Source: Siphonodentalium dalli
Lineage: Eukaryota > Mollusca > Scaphopoda > Gadilida > Siphonodentaliidae
Reading direction: 5' to 3'
Length of the DNA stretch: 64,000 nt
NCBI GenBank assembly: GCA_032622095.1
Contig: CP136063.1
Coordinates: 265,415,426-265,479,425 of the forward strand
The position numbers were made by a program, and so were the translations under genes. The notes under the pieces were generated by a model. The model did not search any database. It was not told the origin of the DNA and saw only the letters and a program-made list of their open reading frames with translations. Every line of letters begins with the position of its first letter. The first letter of the stretch is position 1. Positions 1 through 11,345 of the stretch are shown in pieces.

Positions 1-436
1 CGTTCCCCCCGAACCGTGGTGTCAACATTCCAAGGCACACCTGAATCAGAAGATCCTTGCCAAAGTTACAAGCTGAAACGTTCTTTCGGAGACAAAATTC
101 ACAAATCTCCATGTTCAACAAGGGCCGTAACTGTGGTAAAAATTAATGGACGAAAACCGCAGTATGTCGATATCCTTTCCCCAACCTGTGTTATCGCCAA
201 GACAACGGAAGTCCAATAATAAACACATCCACAACCTAATGTTTGTTATGAACGCGTTTTACCCTAAGTCCAGAAAAGGGTCATAACTCTGGGGGGATGC
301 GGATAAACCTGCTTGTCTACCGGCATACCAAAGGACATCCAAATGGGACTATCGATGATTGAGCTGTGTTGTGAAATTGTTTGTTACGGACGAAAGGACG
401 AACGTACTGACGGAGGTCTCCACCGAATCCTCCTTC
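1..436. repeat. Degenerate dispersed repeat, copy 1
   Basis: Holds 'agggccgtaactgtgg...aatggacgaaa' modules and 'gggtcataactctgg', like repeats common in molluscan non-coding DNA. A related diverged module lies at about 4030-4150, directly before the second copy, so this is a loose tandem of units of roughly 160 bp. The short open frames here are not convincing genes. Confidence 0.4.
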
Positions 437-441
437 GGGGT

Positions 442-903
442 TCCGGGGCACAAGAGAGGGAACAATGAGGTACAATGGCACATAACTCGGGGTCCGGGGC
501 ATAAGAGAGGGAACAATGAGGTACAATGGCACAAAACTCGGGGGTCCGGGGCATAAGAGAGGGAACAATGAGGTACAATGGCACAAAACTCGGGGGTCCG
601 GGGCATAAGAGAGGGAACAATGAGGTACAATGGCACATAACTCGGGGTCCGGGGCATAAGAGAGGGAACAATGAGGTATACAATGGCACATAACTCGGGG
701 GTCCGGGGCATAAGAGAGGGGACAATGAGGAACAATGGCACATAACTCGGGGTTCCGGGGCATAAGAGAGGGAACAATGAGGAACGATGGCACATAACTC
801 GGGGGTCCGGGGCATAAGAGAGGGAACAATGAGGAACAATGGCACATAACTCGGGGGTCTTAAAGATATATAAGAGAGGGAACAATGAGGAACAATGGCA
901 CAT
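442..903. repeat. 52-bp minisatellite, about 9 units (copy 1)
   Basis: Tandem units with the core 'ggtccggggcataagagagg' and 'gaacaatgaggaacaatggc', period 52 bp with 1-2 bp indels. It leaves three overlapping minus-strand frames open, giving Pro/Ser/Leu-rich repeat peptides that I regard as artefacts. It lies just inside intron 1 of E1. Confidence 0.9.
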
Positions 904-1040
904 AACAGCATAAACAGCATAATCCGATTTGTGCATTTTTGTTCGAATTGCCGTGAATTGCGGACGAACAAACCTCACAATATCACAATGTCGAAATCTC
1001 CTACATACACATCAGACTTTTGTATGTACAATACACTTAC

Positions 1041-1242
1041 GGTTATCGAGGTTCTTCACGCTTATCGAATAACTTGAAACGCAAAGTTTTTGTCCGTTAG
1101 CCTCATAGCAACTCTTCCAGAGACCAGACCATGCTTTCGCTCCACCAGCCTCTCGCATGTACCAGTAGGGCAATGCCAATGCCAGAACTTGTACAATTAG
1201 TCCAACAAGAGCCACAACAAAACAAATTATCCTAGCAGCCAT
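1041..1242 (-). CDS. Claudin/PMP22-like first coding exon (E1)
   Basis: Partial gene: the first coding exon of a four-pass membrane protein of the claudin/PMP22/EMP superfamily, which act at cell junctions or in the plasma membrane. The 202-nt exon encodes 67 residues plus one base. Residues 5-25 form a hydrophobic membrane segment ending ALALPYW (W27). The first extracellular loop then shows W38, G40-L41-W42, C45 and C54, the family signature GLW-x2-C-x8-C. The ATG at 1242 sits in an AAGATGG context 54 bp below a TATA box. The exon ends AAC C|GTAAGT at 1041/1040, a phase-1 donor, and the frame stops soon after in the intron. No later exon (rest of loop 1, membrane segments 2-4) was found to the left before base 1. 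It is identical in protein to E2. It could be one of several alternative first exons or the start of a separate gene. Confidence 0.85.
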
Positions 1243-1295
1243 CTTGGGAAGGAAAAATACTGGGTTCGAATGACAGCAGTGGACACAAGTCGCGG

Positions 1296-1304
1296 CTTTA
1301 TATA
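1296..1304 (-). promoter_or_regulatory. TATA box of E1
   Basis: On the minus strand this reads TATATAAAG, 54 bp upstream of the E1 ATG. An initiator-like TCATTC lies about 25-30 bp downstream, implying a very short 5' UTR. Position and sequence match the TATA boxes of the other six exons. Confidence 0.75.
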
Positions 1305-1506
1305 GGCGTTTTTCCGGTTCATGAATCCCGAATAAATCTTCCGAGTGAATTTCAAAACTGGTTCTGAATAGACTGTTTATAGATACATAGTATCATATCT
1401 AATACAATTAGCTAAAACAGTTTTGACGTATTTGACAAAAGAAATAACTACGTACGTGTATACAGAAGATTACCTACATTTCAGTGGTGTATGACAAATC
1501 TAGATA

Positions 1507-2035
1507 TTAAAAGGGCACGGGTGGCGTTCGTTGCAGAAATATTCATATTTGTCCAAATCGCCATCAACAGAAGGAATATTAAAATATATATAGTTTTGTT
1601 TATATGCCAAACATAATCAGCGAGTAAATAGTATATTGTCGTCAAGACGTACGATGGTGTACGTAAACAAGAGCCTGTTCGTGTTACAGAAGTTTTGCTT
1701 CTGTTTACATAACACAGCGCAATTCTATTGGTTTATCACACACAAATAATATAAACGCTCTTTATTATTTCTATATCAGGAAAACAGTAACAAATAACGC
1801 TCTTTATGTTTACCATATCCGGATCTAAACAAAAGCCAGGTTATGTAACGTTTTTTGCTTTTGTTTACATAACAAAGGAAAACATCTGACAATAACATAC
1901 TGTTTGTGCCATATTTATGATTGGTATAAGAACAAGATATGTCAATATTTTTATATTCTTACTGTTTATTGCGGATTTTGACGGAGGTGAATATTTTAAC
2001 AGCATACCCACCGCCAACGCCGCCCGTATCTTTAA
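1507..2035. mobile_element. TTAA-flanked MITE family A, copy 1
   Basis: A 529-bp element. Its ends are imperfect inverted repeats, TTAAA-GGCACGGGTGGCGTT on the left and the complement of GCCGCCCGTATCTTTAA on the right, with TTAA at both edges. That fits a non-autonomous DNA transposon, possibly piggyBac-like. The interior carries two 'aacgctctttat' motifs. It starts about 200 bp upstream of the E1 TATA box. Confidence 0.7.
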
Positions 2036-2605
2036 GGAAATGAATCCTGATCTTGCCCGGTAATGTATTTAATCAGGAATGCATATCCATTATTTCTCGC
2101 ACACGATAAACAAGAATACCATAATCAAAAATGGTTACGCCCTCAAGATCATATTATTAGCCATAAATATAAATTATAATATAAAATATATTGGTTACAT
2201 GAATGCACCGCCTCAGAATTCTGTTAAAACAACTAATCGTTCAAATTATTACAAAAAACTACGGCTTATTACTGCAGGTTTCTCATTCACCACACCAGAA
2301 AGCTTCTAAATGCGGATAAAAAATCGGAGGCATTGTGTTCCCGCCAAAAGTGCATGGCCCAGCCATTGTTCATACCTAAACATCGAAAGCAGTTAACGCG
2401 GTCATAATAGTTACACACTGCAACTATAAGACATCCAGCGAATACACACCCCACGAAAACCCGAAATGTGTTGTCTTGCGAGAAATCCCATAGCTATAGC
2501 TCAATTTGACACGGCCAGATTAGCCTTCCTACAATATCCTAAACAATAAAGCTTCTCAAATCATCGGCATAGTCAACAGAACTTTCACGAACTTAGACAT
2601 CGACA
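2036..2605. other. Non-coding stretch upstream of E1 MITE
   Basis: AT-rich DNA with no recognisable gene, shared with 6186-6755. A 76-codon open frame starting near 2079 is low-complexity (Asn, Ile, Lys-rich) and has no recognised domain. Confidence 0.4.
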
Positions 2606-2760
2606 TTTATCAACCGAGTTCACTAAATTATATTTGAGCCGAGGTTTACCGAGACTCAAATATAATTTAGTGGACGTGTGTCTTACCAATAATTATGAAG
2701 CTGGTGCTGTGTGTTAATTATGTGATAAATATATTTCTTTCTCTCGCATTTGATTATGGT
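2606..2760. mobile_element. Palindromic repeat family D, fragment
   Basis: Begins 'tttatcaaccgagttcacta' and contains a palindrome centred on 'gagccgaggtttaccgag'. The same family occurs at about 9165-9530, and in reverse at 38168-38510 and 60964-61465. Its left edge coincides with the inferred novel junction of the 4,150-bp duplication. Confidence 0.55.
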
Positions 2761-3065
2761 CAATTGCTGGTATGCGTTCCAACGTAAACTTAGTTATCAT
2801 TGATCGACTAAAAAAAGTTGTGATATCGGCTGTTCTAAACAAGCTGTTTTACACCGAATATCCGTACCATTAGTTTTATATGGCGGAGTTTACCCTGACT
2901 CTTTGTTGGGAATTTTCGTCAAATGTAGTTGGATTTATCACTTTACAGATAACGTGCGACCGAGATGCTTATAATAACGTGAGCACAGATCCTCGAATCT
3001 AGCAGTGAAACGCTTTTGATGCACAACAACGTTAAATCAAATCGATGGCATCTACGAAAAGCATA

Positions 3066-3559
3066 TACACTCTTAGAATAAATGTGTATGAATTATCTTA
3101 AACATAATTGTGTAGAAATGACACATGACATATGTGTCGGTGGAATTTTCTTAACATTGAATATGAGTGAATATGTAACTATATCATAGTTAGTAGATGA
3201 GAGATGTTCTATTTGAGACAGAAACCTCGTAAAAGCTACCATATTTAAAAAATCTGGCAGCAGATTTAAACCTGTGTGCTACACAATTATGTGCTGTTCA
3301 GTTTTAACACAAACAAAATGTATAACAAATTTACAACTGCTGCCAATGTTTTGTTCTTTGGCAGCCTTTGTAGGTTTTGTGTCTCCTATATAGAACACAT
3401 CTCATCTAATAACGATGATACACTCACACATTCACTCATATTCAATCTTTGAGGAAATACCACCGACACATATGTCATGTGTCATATCTACACAATTTTA
3501 TTTAAGATCAAAATAAAATATATGATGTAGAATTTATACTCAGTTGTTCTAAGAGTGTA
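3066..3559. mobile_element. MITE with TACACTCTTAGAA ends
   Basis: A 494-bp element with perfect 13-bp terminal inverted repeats (TACACTCTTAGAA). Weaker inverted similarity continues inward for about 110 bp, for example 'gacacatgacatatgtgtcg' against 'cgacacatatgtcatgtgtc'. No coding capacity. It lies between E1 and E2. Confidence 0.7.
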
Positions 3560-3589
3560 CACTGATCACAAAAAAAAACATCTTCTTTT

Positions 3590-4150
3590 TTTTTTTCTTC
3601 ATTAATTGCACAAACGTTGTGTCGCCCAATAGCCAACGGAAAAACAAACTATTTATCGCTTTACAAAAACTACACCAAAAACAACTATATGATTCAAGCA
3701 TGATTTATTAATGTCGCCAGTGAGAAAGTATAGCCCGAGTGAAATTCACTTGGGAGCGTGCAAAAGTGAGTGCAAAAATATAATATGTATCAATGTATCG
3801 TTAATGTAATGCTTGTGTGTGTGTATGTCTGTCTCATGTTTTTGTTGTTATATCTACTTCACCAATAAAAAATAAATAAATAAATAAAATAAAACATCTT
3901 CTAACAAGTGCAACGCCAAGCGTGGCATGTGGCCCCGACCCTGAGTTTAGAGAGTGGGCAATAGATGGATTTTTTTTTAATTTTCTATATCCAAGAAGTG
4001 GGTAACCTTTCCTTTTCCCATAAACACCAAAGCACAACCAATGTACAAGCTGGAATGTTTATACAGAGACACAATTTACAAATTTCCAAGCCAAACAAGG
4101 GCTGTAACTCTGGTGAAATGAATGGACGAAACCTGTAATAAGTCGGTATC
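3590..4150. repeat. Dispersed repeat and simple sequence
   Basis: Non-coding: a T-rich run, (ATAA)-like simple sequence near 3868-3890, and a diverged copy of the repeat module seen at 1-230. No coding signal. In particular, no claudin-like downstream exon is seen between E2 and the E1 promoter. Confidence 0.4.
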
Positions 4151-4591
4151 CGTTCCCCCCGAACCGTGGTGTCAACATTCCAAAGCACACCTGAATCAGA
4201 AGATCCTTGCCAAAGTTACAAGCTGAAACGTTCTTTCGGAGACAAAATTCACAAATCTCCATGTTCAACAAGGGCCGTAACTGTGGTAAAAATTAATGGA
4301 CGAAAACCGCAGTATGTCGATATCCTTTCCCCAACCTGTGTTATCGCCAAGACAACGGAAGTCCAATAATAAACACATCCACAACCTCATGTTTGTTATG
4401 AACGCGTTTTACCCTAAGTCCAGAAAAGGGTCATAACTCTGGGGGGATGCGGATAAACCTGCTTGTCTACCGGCATACCAAAGGACATCCAAATGGGACT
4501 ATCGATGATTGAGCTGTGTTGTGAAATTGTTTGTTACGGACGAAAGGACGAACGTACTGACGGAGGTCTCCACCGAATCCTCCTTCGGGGT

Positions 4592-5053
4592 TCCGGGGCA
4601 CAAGAGAGGGAACAATGAGGTACAATGGCACATAACTCGGGGTCCGGGGCATAAGAGAGGGAACAATGAGGTACAATGGCACAAAACTCGGGGGTCCGGG
4701 GCATAAGAGAGGGAACAATGAGGTACAATGGCACAAAACTCGGGGGTCCGGGGCATAAGAGAGGGAACAATGAGGTACAATGGCACATAACTCGGGGTCC
4801 GGGGCATAAGAGAGGGAACAATGAGGTATACAATGGCACATAACTCGGGGGTCCGGGGCATAAGAGAGGGGACAATGAGGAACAATGGCACATAACTCGG
4901 GGTTCCGGGGCATAAGAGAGGGAACAATGAGGAACGATGGCACATAACTCGGGGGTCCGGGGCATAAGAGAGGGAACAATGAGGAACAATGGCACATAAC
5001 TCGGGGGTCTTAAAGATATATAAGAGAGGGAACAATGAGGAACAATGGCACAT
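4592..5053. repeat. 52-bp minisatellite, about 9 units (copy 2)
   Basis: Same array as 442-903, carried by the 4,150-bp tandem duplication. Unit number and unit variants are unchanged between the copies, which argues that the duplication is younger than the last expansion or contraction of the array. Confidence 0.9.
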
Positions 5054-5190
5054 AACAGCATAAACAGCATAATCCGATTTGTGCATTTTTGTTCGAATTG
5101 CCGTGAATTGCGGACGAACAAACCTCACAATATCACAATGTCGAAATCTCCTACATACACATCAGACTTTTGTATGTACAATACACTTAC

Positions 5191-5392
5191 GGTTATCGAG
5201 GTTCTTCACGCTTATCGAATAACTTGAAACGCAAAGTTTTTGTCCGTTAGCCTCATAGCAACTCTTCCAGAGACCAGACCATGCTTTCGCTCCACCAGCC
5301 TCTCGCATGTACCAGTAGGGCAATGCCAATGCCAGAACTTGTACAATTAGTCCAACAAGAGCCACAACAAAACAAATTATCCTAGCAGCCAT
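5191..5392 (-). CDS. Claudin/PMP22-like first coding exon (E2)
   Basis: Exact duplicate of E1 at +4,150 bp, with the same 67 residues. Membrane segment 1 is residues 5-25, followed by PYW27, GLW40-42, C45 and C54. The phase-1 donor is C|GTAAGT (intron starts at 5190). The 3.9 kb between this donor and the E1 promoter contains a minisatellite, MITEs and palindromic repeats but nothing resembling the remaining claudin-like exons. If E2 is used, its transcript should therefore splice past E1 to exons beyond the left edge. It may also be an assembly duplicate. The start choice follows the TATA box 54 bp upstream and the AAGATGG context. Confidence 0.83.
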
Positions 5393-5445
5393 CTTGGGAA
5401 GGAAAAATACTGGGTTCGAATGACAGCAGTGGACACAAGTCGCGG

Positions 5446-5454
5446 CTTTATATA
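5446..5454 (-). promoter_or_regulatory. TATA box of E2
   Basis: Minus strand TATATAAAG, 54 bp upstream of the E2 ATG. Identical to the E1 promoter through the tandem duplication. Confidence 0.75.
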
Positions 5455-5656
5455 GGCGTTTTTCCGGTTCATGAATCCCGAATAAATCTTCCGAGTGAAT
5501 TTCAAAACTGGTTCTGAATAGACTGTTTATAGATACATAGTATCATATCTAATACAATTAGCTAAAACAGTTTTGACGTATTTGACAAAAGAAATAACTA
5601 CGTACGTGTATACAGAAGATTACCTACATTTCAGTGGTGTATGACAAATCTAGATA

Positions 5657-6185
5657 TTAAAAGGGCACGGGTGGCGTTCGTTGCAGAAATATTCATATTT
5701 GTCCAAATCGCCATCAACAGAAGGAATATTAAAATATATATAGTTTTGTTTATATGCCAAACATAATCAGCGAGTAAATAGTATATTGTCGTCAAGACGT
5801 ACGATGGTGTACGTAAACAAGAGCCTGTTCGTGTTACAGAAGTTTTGCTTCTGTTTACATAACACAGCGCAATTCTATTGGTTTATCACACACAAATAAT
5901 ATAAACGCTCTTTATTATTTCTATATCAGGAAAACAGTAACAAATAACGCTCTTTATGTTTACCATATCCGGATCTAAACAAAAGCCAGGTTATGTAACG
6001 TTTTTTGCTTTTGTTTACATAACAAAGGAAAACATCTGACAATAACATACTGTTTGTGCCATATTTATGATTGGTATAAGAACAAGATATGTCAATATTT
6101 TTATATTCTTACTGTTTATTGCGGATTTTGACGGAGGTGAATATTTTAACAGCATACCCACCGCCAACGCCGCCCGTATCTTTAA
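5657..6185. mobile_element. MITE family A, copy 2
   Basis: Duplicate of the element at 1507-2035 within the 4,150-bp tandem duplication. It sits at the same distance upstream of E2. Confidence 0.7.
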
Positions 6186-6755
6186 GGAAATGAATCCTGA
6201 TCTTGCCCGGTAATGTATTTAATCAGGAATGCATATCCATTATTTCTCGCACACGATAAACAAGAATACCATAATCAAAAATGGTTACGCCCTCAAGATC
6301 ATATTATTAGCCATAAATATAAATTATAATATAAAATATATTGGTTACATGAATGCACCGCCTCAGAATTCTGTTAAAACAACTAATCGTTCAAATTATT
6401 ACAAAAAACTACGGCTTATTACTGCAGGTTTCTCATTCACCACACCAGAAAGCTTCTAAATGCGGATAAAAAATCGGAGGCATTGTGTTCCCGCCAAAAG
6501 TGCATGGCCCAGCCATTGTTCATACCTAAACATCGAAAGCAGTTAACGCGGTCATAATAGTTACACACTGCAACTATAAGACATCCAGCGAATACACACC
6601 CCACGAAAACCCGAAATGTGTTGTCTTGCGAGAAATCCCATAGCTATAGCTCAATTTGACACGGCCAGATTAGCCTTCCTACAATATCCTAAACAATAAA
6701 GCTTCTCAAATCATCGGCATAGTCAACAGAACTTTCACGAACTTAGACATCGACA

Positions 6756-7400
6756 CTTTCTAATCGCTCTACATAAGCATGGTCAGATCTATCATCGAAT
6801 ACTGTAACTCTGCATGGAGCCCACATCACACATATCAAAGCATTATGTTAGAGAATTACAAAGAAAAGCAACGAAACTAGTTCGTCAAATCAAAGCTCTA
6901 TGCTACCGAGACCGAATGATAAGACTCAATCTGATGTCTTTAAAATATGTAATATTTAGAGGAGATCTAATCGAGGTATATAAACTGTTGAATGGTCATT
7001 ACAATATCAATACCTGTGACCTATATAGAAAGACATTCATCAGGAAGAACAAGAGGACATAATAAAAAGCTACAGATGCCCATTATCAACAAGGCCATAG
7101 GAAAATATATTTTTCACGCAGAGGGTGGTAAATAGCTGAAACTCACTGCCAGACTTCGCTGTTGAGGCCCCAACACTCGATCAATTCAAAATATCCATAG
7201 ACTCATTCTTCTATTATATAAAATACGAAGTAATATGTTCAAGTGACTCACAAGTAAATATCGAATGACGATACATATATTTGTAAACAAGCATTGCCAA
7301 TAATGTTATTGGGACGAAAAGTCGCAAGACTTGTTCCGTATTATGATGATGATGATGATGATGATGGTGATGATTATGATGATGTTGATGATATTATTGA
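6756..7400 (+). pseudogene. Decayed LINE 3' end (reverse-transcriptase C-terminal region)
   Basis: Broken frames give VRSIIEYCNSAWSPH near 6783, then RELQRKATKLVRQIK and GDLIEVYKLLNGHY from 6814-7062, then after a frameshift a RGHNKKLQMPI-like piece and an EAPTLDQFKISIDSF-like end. These blocks, in this order, are typical of the C-terminal third of Jockey/CR1-type non-LTR retrotransposon reverse transcriptases. Stops and frameshifts make it dead. It ends in a (GAT)n tract at about 7345-7400, like a LINE tail. It marks the right edge of the 4,150-bp duplication. Confidence 0.75.
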
Positions 7401-8120
7401 TAGAACAAACCACTAGTATGATGATCGTGTCGTTATTTGTTTAAAATACGTATCAATTGGCATATATGCACCCGTTCCCTAATTAAAATCAACATATTTC
7501 GACAATTTTAGGGGACTCCGCAAGTAGACGTCCGCAAATAGCGACCTACTGCGAATTGTCACAACCGGAAAAAACCCTTTATCTATTTATAAAATGCCCA
7601 GCGAACCACAGCTTTCTAAAATTTGTACCACAGTATACACATGAGGGGCGTTAATGACTGTTATATATAAGCGTGAGCTATAGGTTACGTTCATACGCTG
7701 GCATACGGTATGTTTTGCGGGCATTTCTTCATAGAAGACAAAATGGTGCCAGAATATGAACAGAAACGTGCACATAACATGCATCTTTACCAAAGCGAAA
7801 GACATGAGAAGTAACATTTATCTAGTTTCACTTGTTCTTGTTAGAGTTCTACTGAAATTTGCATTCAAATACCTGTATGATTTATTATTGCGAGATAATT
7901 GCATGATATTTACAGGTAAATTCCGGTAACATCGTTACTAGTGGAACTACAGGGAGTTTACTTCTCACGTAGTTACCTATGGCACAGATGCACTGTATGT
8001 GGTTGTTTCCGTTCATAGTATGTACCATATCATTTTCTACGACAAAATGCCTGCATGCAAACCATACCGTCTAAACTTGTCAGTGTATGAACGTACCCAT
8101 AGGCCTTATATATAGGCGGG
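7401..8120. other. Non-coding stretch, nothing recognised
   Basis: No convincing gene. A minus frame at 7587-7817 begins with a hydrophobic run, but it lacks claudin-like motifs and shows 'gcatttcttcatagaa' repeat similarity to 14880-14920. Palindromic bits such as 'tgcctgcatgca' suggest repeat remnants. Confidence 0.3.
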
Positions 8121-9135
8121 TAATTACGTGCGCTATAGTGCAACAGTATTGCGATCAGACAGATTCGTAGGTAGGTACGTGTCACCCTACTCCGTTTCAC
8201 GCCATGACGTCACAAAAAACGACGTAAAACCTCGTGGCGTTCTGACATTTTTACTGTGCCGCGTTTTTTGCTATGTTTATCTTATGTGTTGTTTTCGATT
8301 ATTTGTTTGTCGCCGATATCGCCATTTGTCGGGATTCCCGGTTTCTATATTTAAAACTGGCATGCTCGTTTCGATTTTTTCTCCCAGGTCAAAATACGTC
8401 AGAGTTATGACAAAAATAGATCGACCTACATTTTCTTCATCAGAACCCTACATCAAAGAGTCTATAGACTCCTTCGGGACCTACATAGACCTACGTAGTT
8501 TTACTTATAATTGGGAAGTTTTATCATTTTTGGTTCGTGCGAAGACCTCTTTTTATCGTGCGGGAAAAGAGAGACATTCAAAACGCGATTTCGTAATTCG
8601 ACGCAATTGATAGGCTGAATAGCCTAACCTTCAGCCGAGTTCCGGTTTAAATACGACGAATGACGTAACACAAAACAAAACGCATTAGTTGACACAAACA
8701 CCGTTTGAAGGGTTTATTATTACATAAAATTATCGTTATTGGTTAATTATTGATTAATTATTGATATTTATTGTTGCATATTGGCTGCTATCAATATTTA
8801 CACAAATGGTATTAATTATTTCTTATAATTGCTCCTTTGGTCAACTTTGACTATCGGAAAATGAAAATGAAAATATGCCGCTGAAAAAAATGTATTCGAT
8901 ATTAAAGTCTCATCCTTTCGGCAACATGGAATTGGTTTTAATTACTTAAATTATTAATATAGTAATTTGCCTTTTATCTGTGATGAAATGAGAAATGGTA
9001 ATTGTCTTTTTTTGCTAACATTTAATTAAATTAAATAAATTAAGTAAAATACAGTGAAATTATTTTTTAAATTATTGTTTATTACATTTTTTCGCACGTT
9101 GGCATCTCTCTGAGTGTATTCTAGTTCCTGTATTT
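8121..9135 (+). repeat. 1-kb dispersed repeat, copy 1
   Basis: This block reappears in reverse orientation at about 59482-60522 with high similarity through single-base and small indel differences. It contains a 160-codon plus-strand frame (8128-8610). The counterpart frame in the other copy is shorter and shifted, so coding is doubtful. Likely an interspersed transposon-derived repeat. Confidence 0.75.
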
Positions 9136-9164
9136 GTTCACTTCAATTTATAACGTGTAATACA

Positions 9165-9530
9165 TATAGACATGTCACGATATATAGAGGATCTCACATG
9201 AGTTTCTATTTTATACGGAATTTATCAACCGAGTTCACTAAATTCGATTTGAGCCGAGGTTTACCGTTGCTCAAATAGAATTTAGAGGACGAGGTTGATA
9301 AATTACGTATAAAATAGGACGAGTGTGAGATACCTTTTATCACATGATCAAATAAACCCGAAGCGACGCGAAATATTCATCGAAAACAACAATCATAAAC
9401 TACAGCGATCGCAAGTTATCTGAAGAACGCAGTGACGTCATCGCACGCGCTGATATTAAACGTGTCTATTACCAATAATTATGAAACTGCTTTTATGGCC
9501 AAATTATGTGATAAAAATGATTATCACATT
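9165..9530 (+). mobile_element. Palindromic repeat family D
   Basis: Starts 'tatatagaggatctcacatg' and holds a palindrome with arms around 'tttatcaaccgagttcacta' and 'gaggttgataaattacgtat'. Reverse-oriented relatives are at 38168-38510 and 60964-61465. No coding capacity; probably a non-autonomous element. Confidence 0.65.
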
Positions 9531-9659
9531 TCTCTCACATTTGGTCATGGTCAGTTGCAGTTGTATTTTATGTTTAACATGTCAAGCGTTTTAGAACACT
9601 TCGGTGAATTTTACGCTATACAAAACAGTTATTTATTTTATTATATATGAAGATAGAAC

Positions 9660-11340
9660 ATTACCTATACATTTCAGTAGTCCACATGACAAATGTACGT
9701 ACTAAAGAAATGAATTCTGATCTTGTTTGGAAATGTATTTAATCAGTAACGCGTATATGCATTATCCTCGCACATGATAATTGCCTGTTAGGGTGGATAC
9801 ACACATGCATGTAATGTCTGTATGTAAAATACATGTATTTTGTATGTAAAATACATGTATTTTACATGGCCACACCAATAATTGACAAAATTAATCACCT
9901 GCGCGCGAGAGGTCAATTTCACCAGTGAGTAGTTATAAGCCATTATCAAACAAACTGCCATCAAGAAATTTCAGGCCAATCGTAAACATGTCTTCTTCCA
10001 TGGATGCCGAAATGGGTAATTCTTGTCTGATATATATTGCTATTTTTCACGAGTTATAATTCATTTCGAAAAGTGGATTAGAGCCGGTCGATTTTATACT
10101 TGATTTGTTTCTGTCATTTCTTGGAAACAGGGTTATCCAAAACAAAAATAAAATATGCAGAATTCTTTTATATGATGATACCGGCTTGTTGAGATTTCTC
10201 TGATAATTTGAGAGCGAGCTCATGTGATAACATTAATTCAATTGGGATTGCAAATATTCATTATAGCGCCAAAAAATAATGCAGGTACAGCGTTGAAATT
10301 AAAAAGAGTGACCCCCCCCCCCCCCATTTATATATATGTTTCTCAAGCCTAAGGTTGAACAAGCTCCTAACTGTCACAAGCTTGAATTATAACATTTTCG
10401 ACCATAATCCATGATTGGGGGAGGGGCTGGTTCTCGAAAGCTTCCAATAACTAAGGGAGTTAATTCAATGTATCAGCCGCGATTATCTGGGCAAGAATTA
10501 CAATATAATGTTTTACTTAAATATTCCATAGTTGTAAATTTTGCGTATACATGTATAACTGTATAACACAAGAGAGGAAAGGTGACGTAGTTGGGAACTC
10601 GTAGCTAGGCAACCCTTTCGCCGAATGAAGACAAACAGCAACACCATGCATTCAAATTTAAAGCTGTATAATATGTTAATAATTATATGAATAATAGATG
10701 CATAATAGATTAATCACTCGTAGAAAACAGACACGACAGACATGACTACGATATTTATAAAGCAGGGTGTCATGACTCAAGGTGCTGCATGCACACCCCC
10801 CGTCGGAAATATACAATGGTGAATTCGGTAGCTTCTGGGATAATATAGCTCCCCGTGCATGTTGGGGGTCATAGCCACATGCGTTGGGGAAGATACCATC
10901 ACTGGTATTAACATCAACAGAAGACTGACAATGATATAAACAGAACGTCGACCATTTGAGTTATCGCGCGAATAATTATTTTAAGCGGCCTGACGACTTT
11001 GTCCCAGTCAACCGCTCTTCAACGGTTCAGAGTTTAACTCACTGTGGTCAAACACAGTCGCAATGATTGGGTTGTCAGCGGACACATATTACACGGTGTG
11101 TATGATCCATGTAAAACTCCAAATACACGATATTTACAGCGATTACATGCATGTATGTATCCACCCTTAAAAGTATTAAGCGTGGCTTATATAGACTGTG
11201 TAGGTCGGGTGTTTCCTTTGCATGGATCGAGGTAGTATCAGGTATCCTAAATGACTCAAGACATGTCCCGCTGGTGGTTGAACCGAAGAAAAATAGCCAT
11301 CCCATGCAAAGGAACTCACATCATTAAAACACAGATTAAT
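9660..11340. other. Mostly unique non-coding stretch
   Basis: No gene recognised. Notable small items are a perfect palindromic 'atgtaaaatacatgtatttt' pair near 9830-9875 and a poly-C run at about 10312-10325. Short overlapping open frames at 11044-11376 on both strands lack domain signal. Confidence 0.3.
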
Positions 11341-11345
11341 TCGCC

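Larger units (their letters stand above)
1..2605. repeat. Tandem duplication, copy 1 (E1 block)
   Basis: Bases 1-2605 match 4151-6755 at a constant offset of 4,150. I noticed only two substitutions (34 G/A and 238 A/C). The match ends at 2605/6755. Because a tandem duplication has homology as long as its period, unit 2 should be 2606-6755 and unit 1 should extend about 1.5 kb left of the window. The block carries a minisatellite, exon E1, its TATA box and a MITE. Confidence 0.93.
4151..6755. repeat. Tandem duplication, copy 2 (E2 block)
   Basis: This is the second copy of bases 1-2605, with nearly every base the same, including minisatellite unit number, exon, promoter and MITE. Its right edge at about 6755 falls where a LINE remnant begins. 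Such high identity means a very recent duplication or an uncollapsed haplotype or assembly duplicate. Confidence 0.93.

Noticed and set aside
317-978. Pro/Ser/Leu-rich repeat proteins on the minus strand (also at 4467-5128)
   Set aside because: Three frames of the same 52-bp minisatellite are open at once, so no frame is favoured.
7587-7817. Hydrophobic minus-strand frame as a missing claudin-like membrane exon
   Set aside because: No family motifs, no acceptor placing it in phase 1, and its sequence overlaps a repeat also seen near 14.9 and 16.6 kb.
8128-8610. 160-codon frame as a transposon-encoded protein
   Set aside because: The inverted copy at 59.5-60.5 kb carries frame-changing indels and the product has no known domain.
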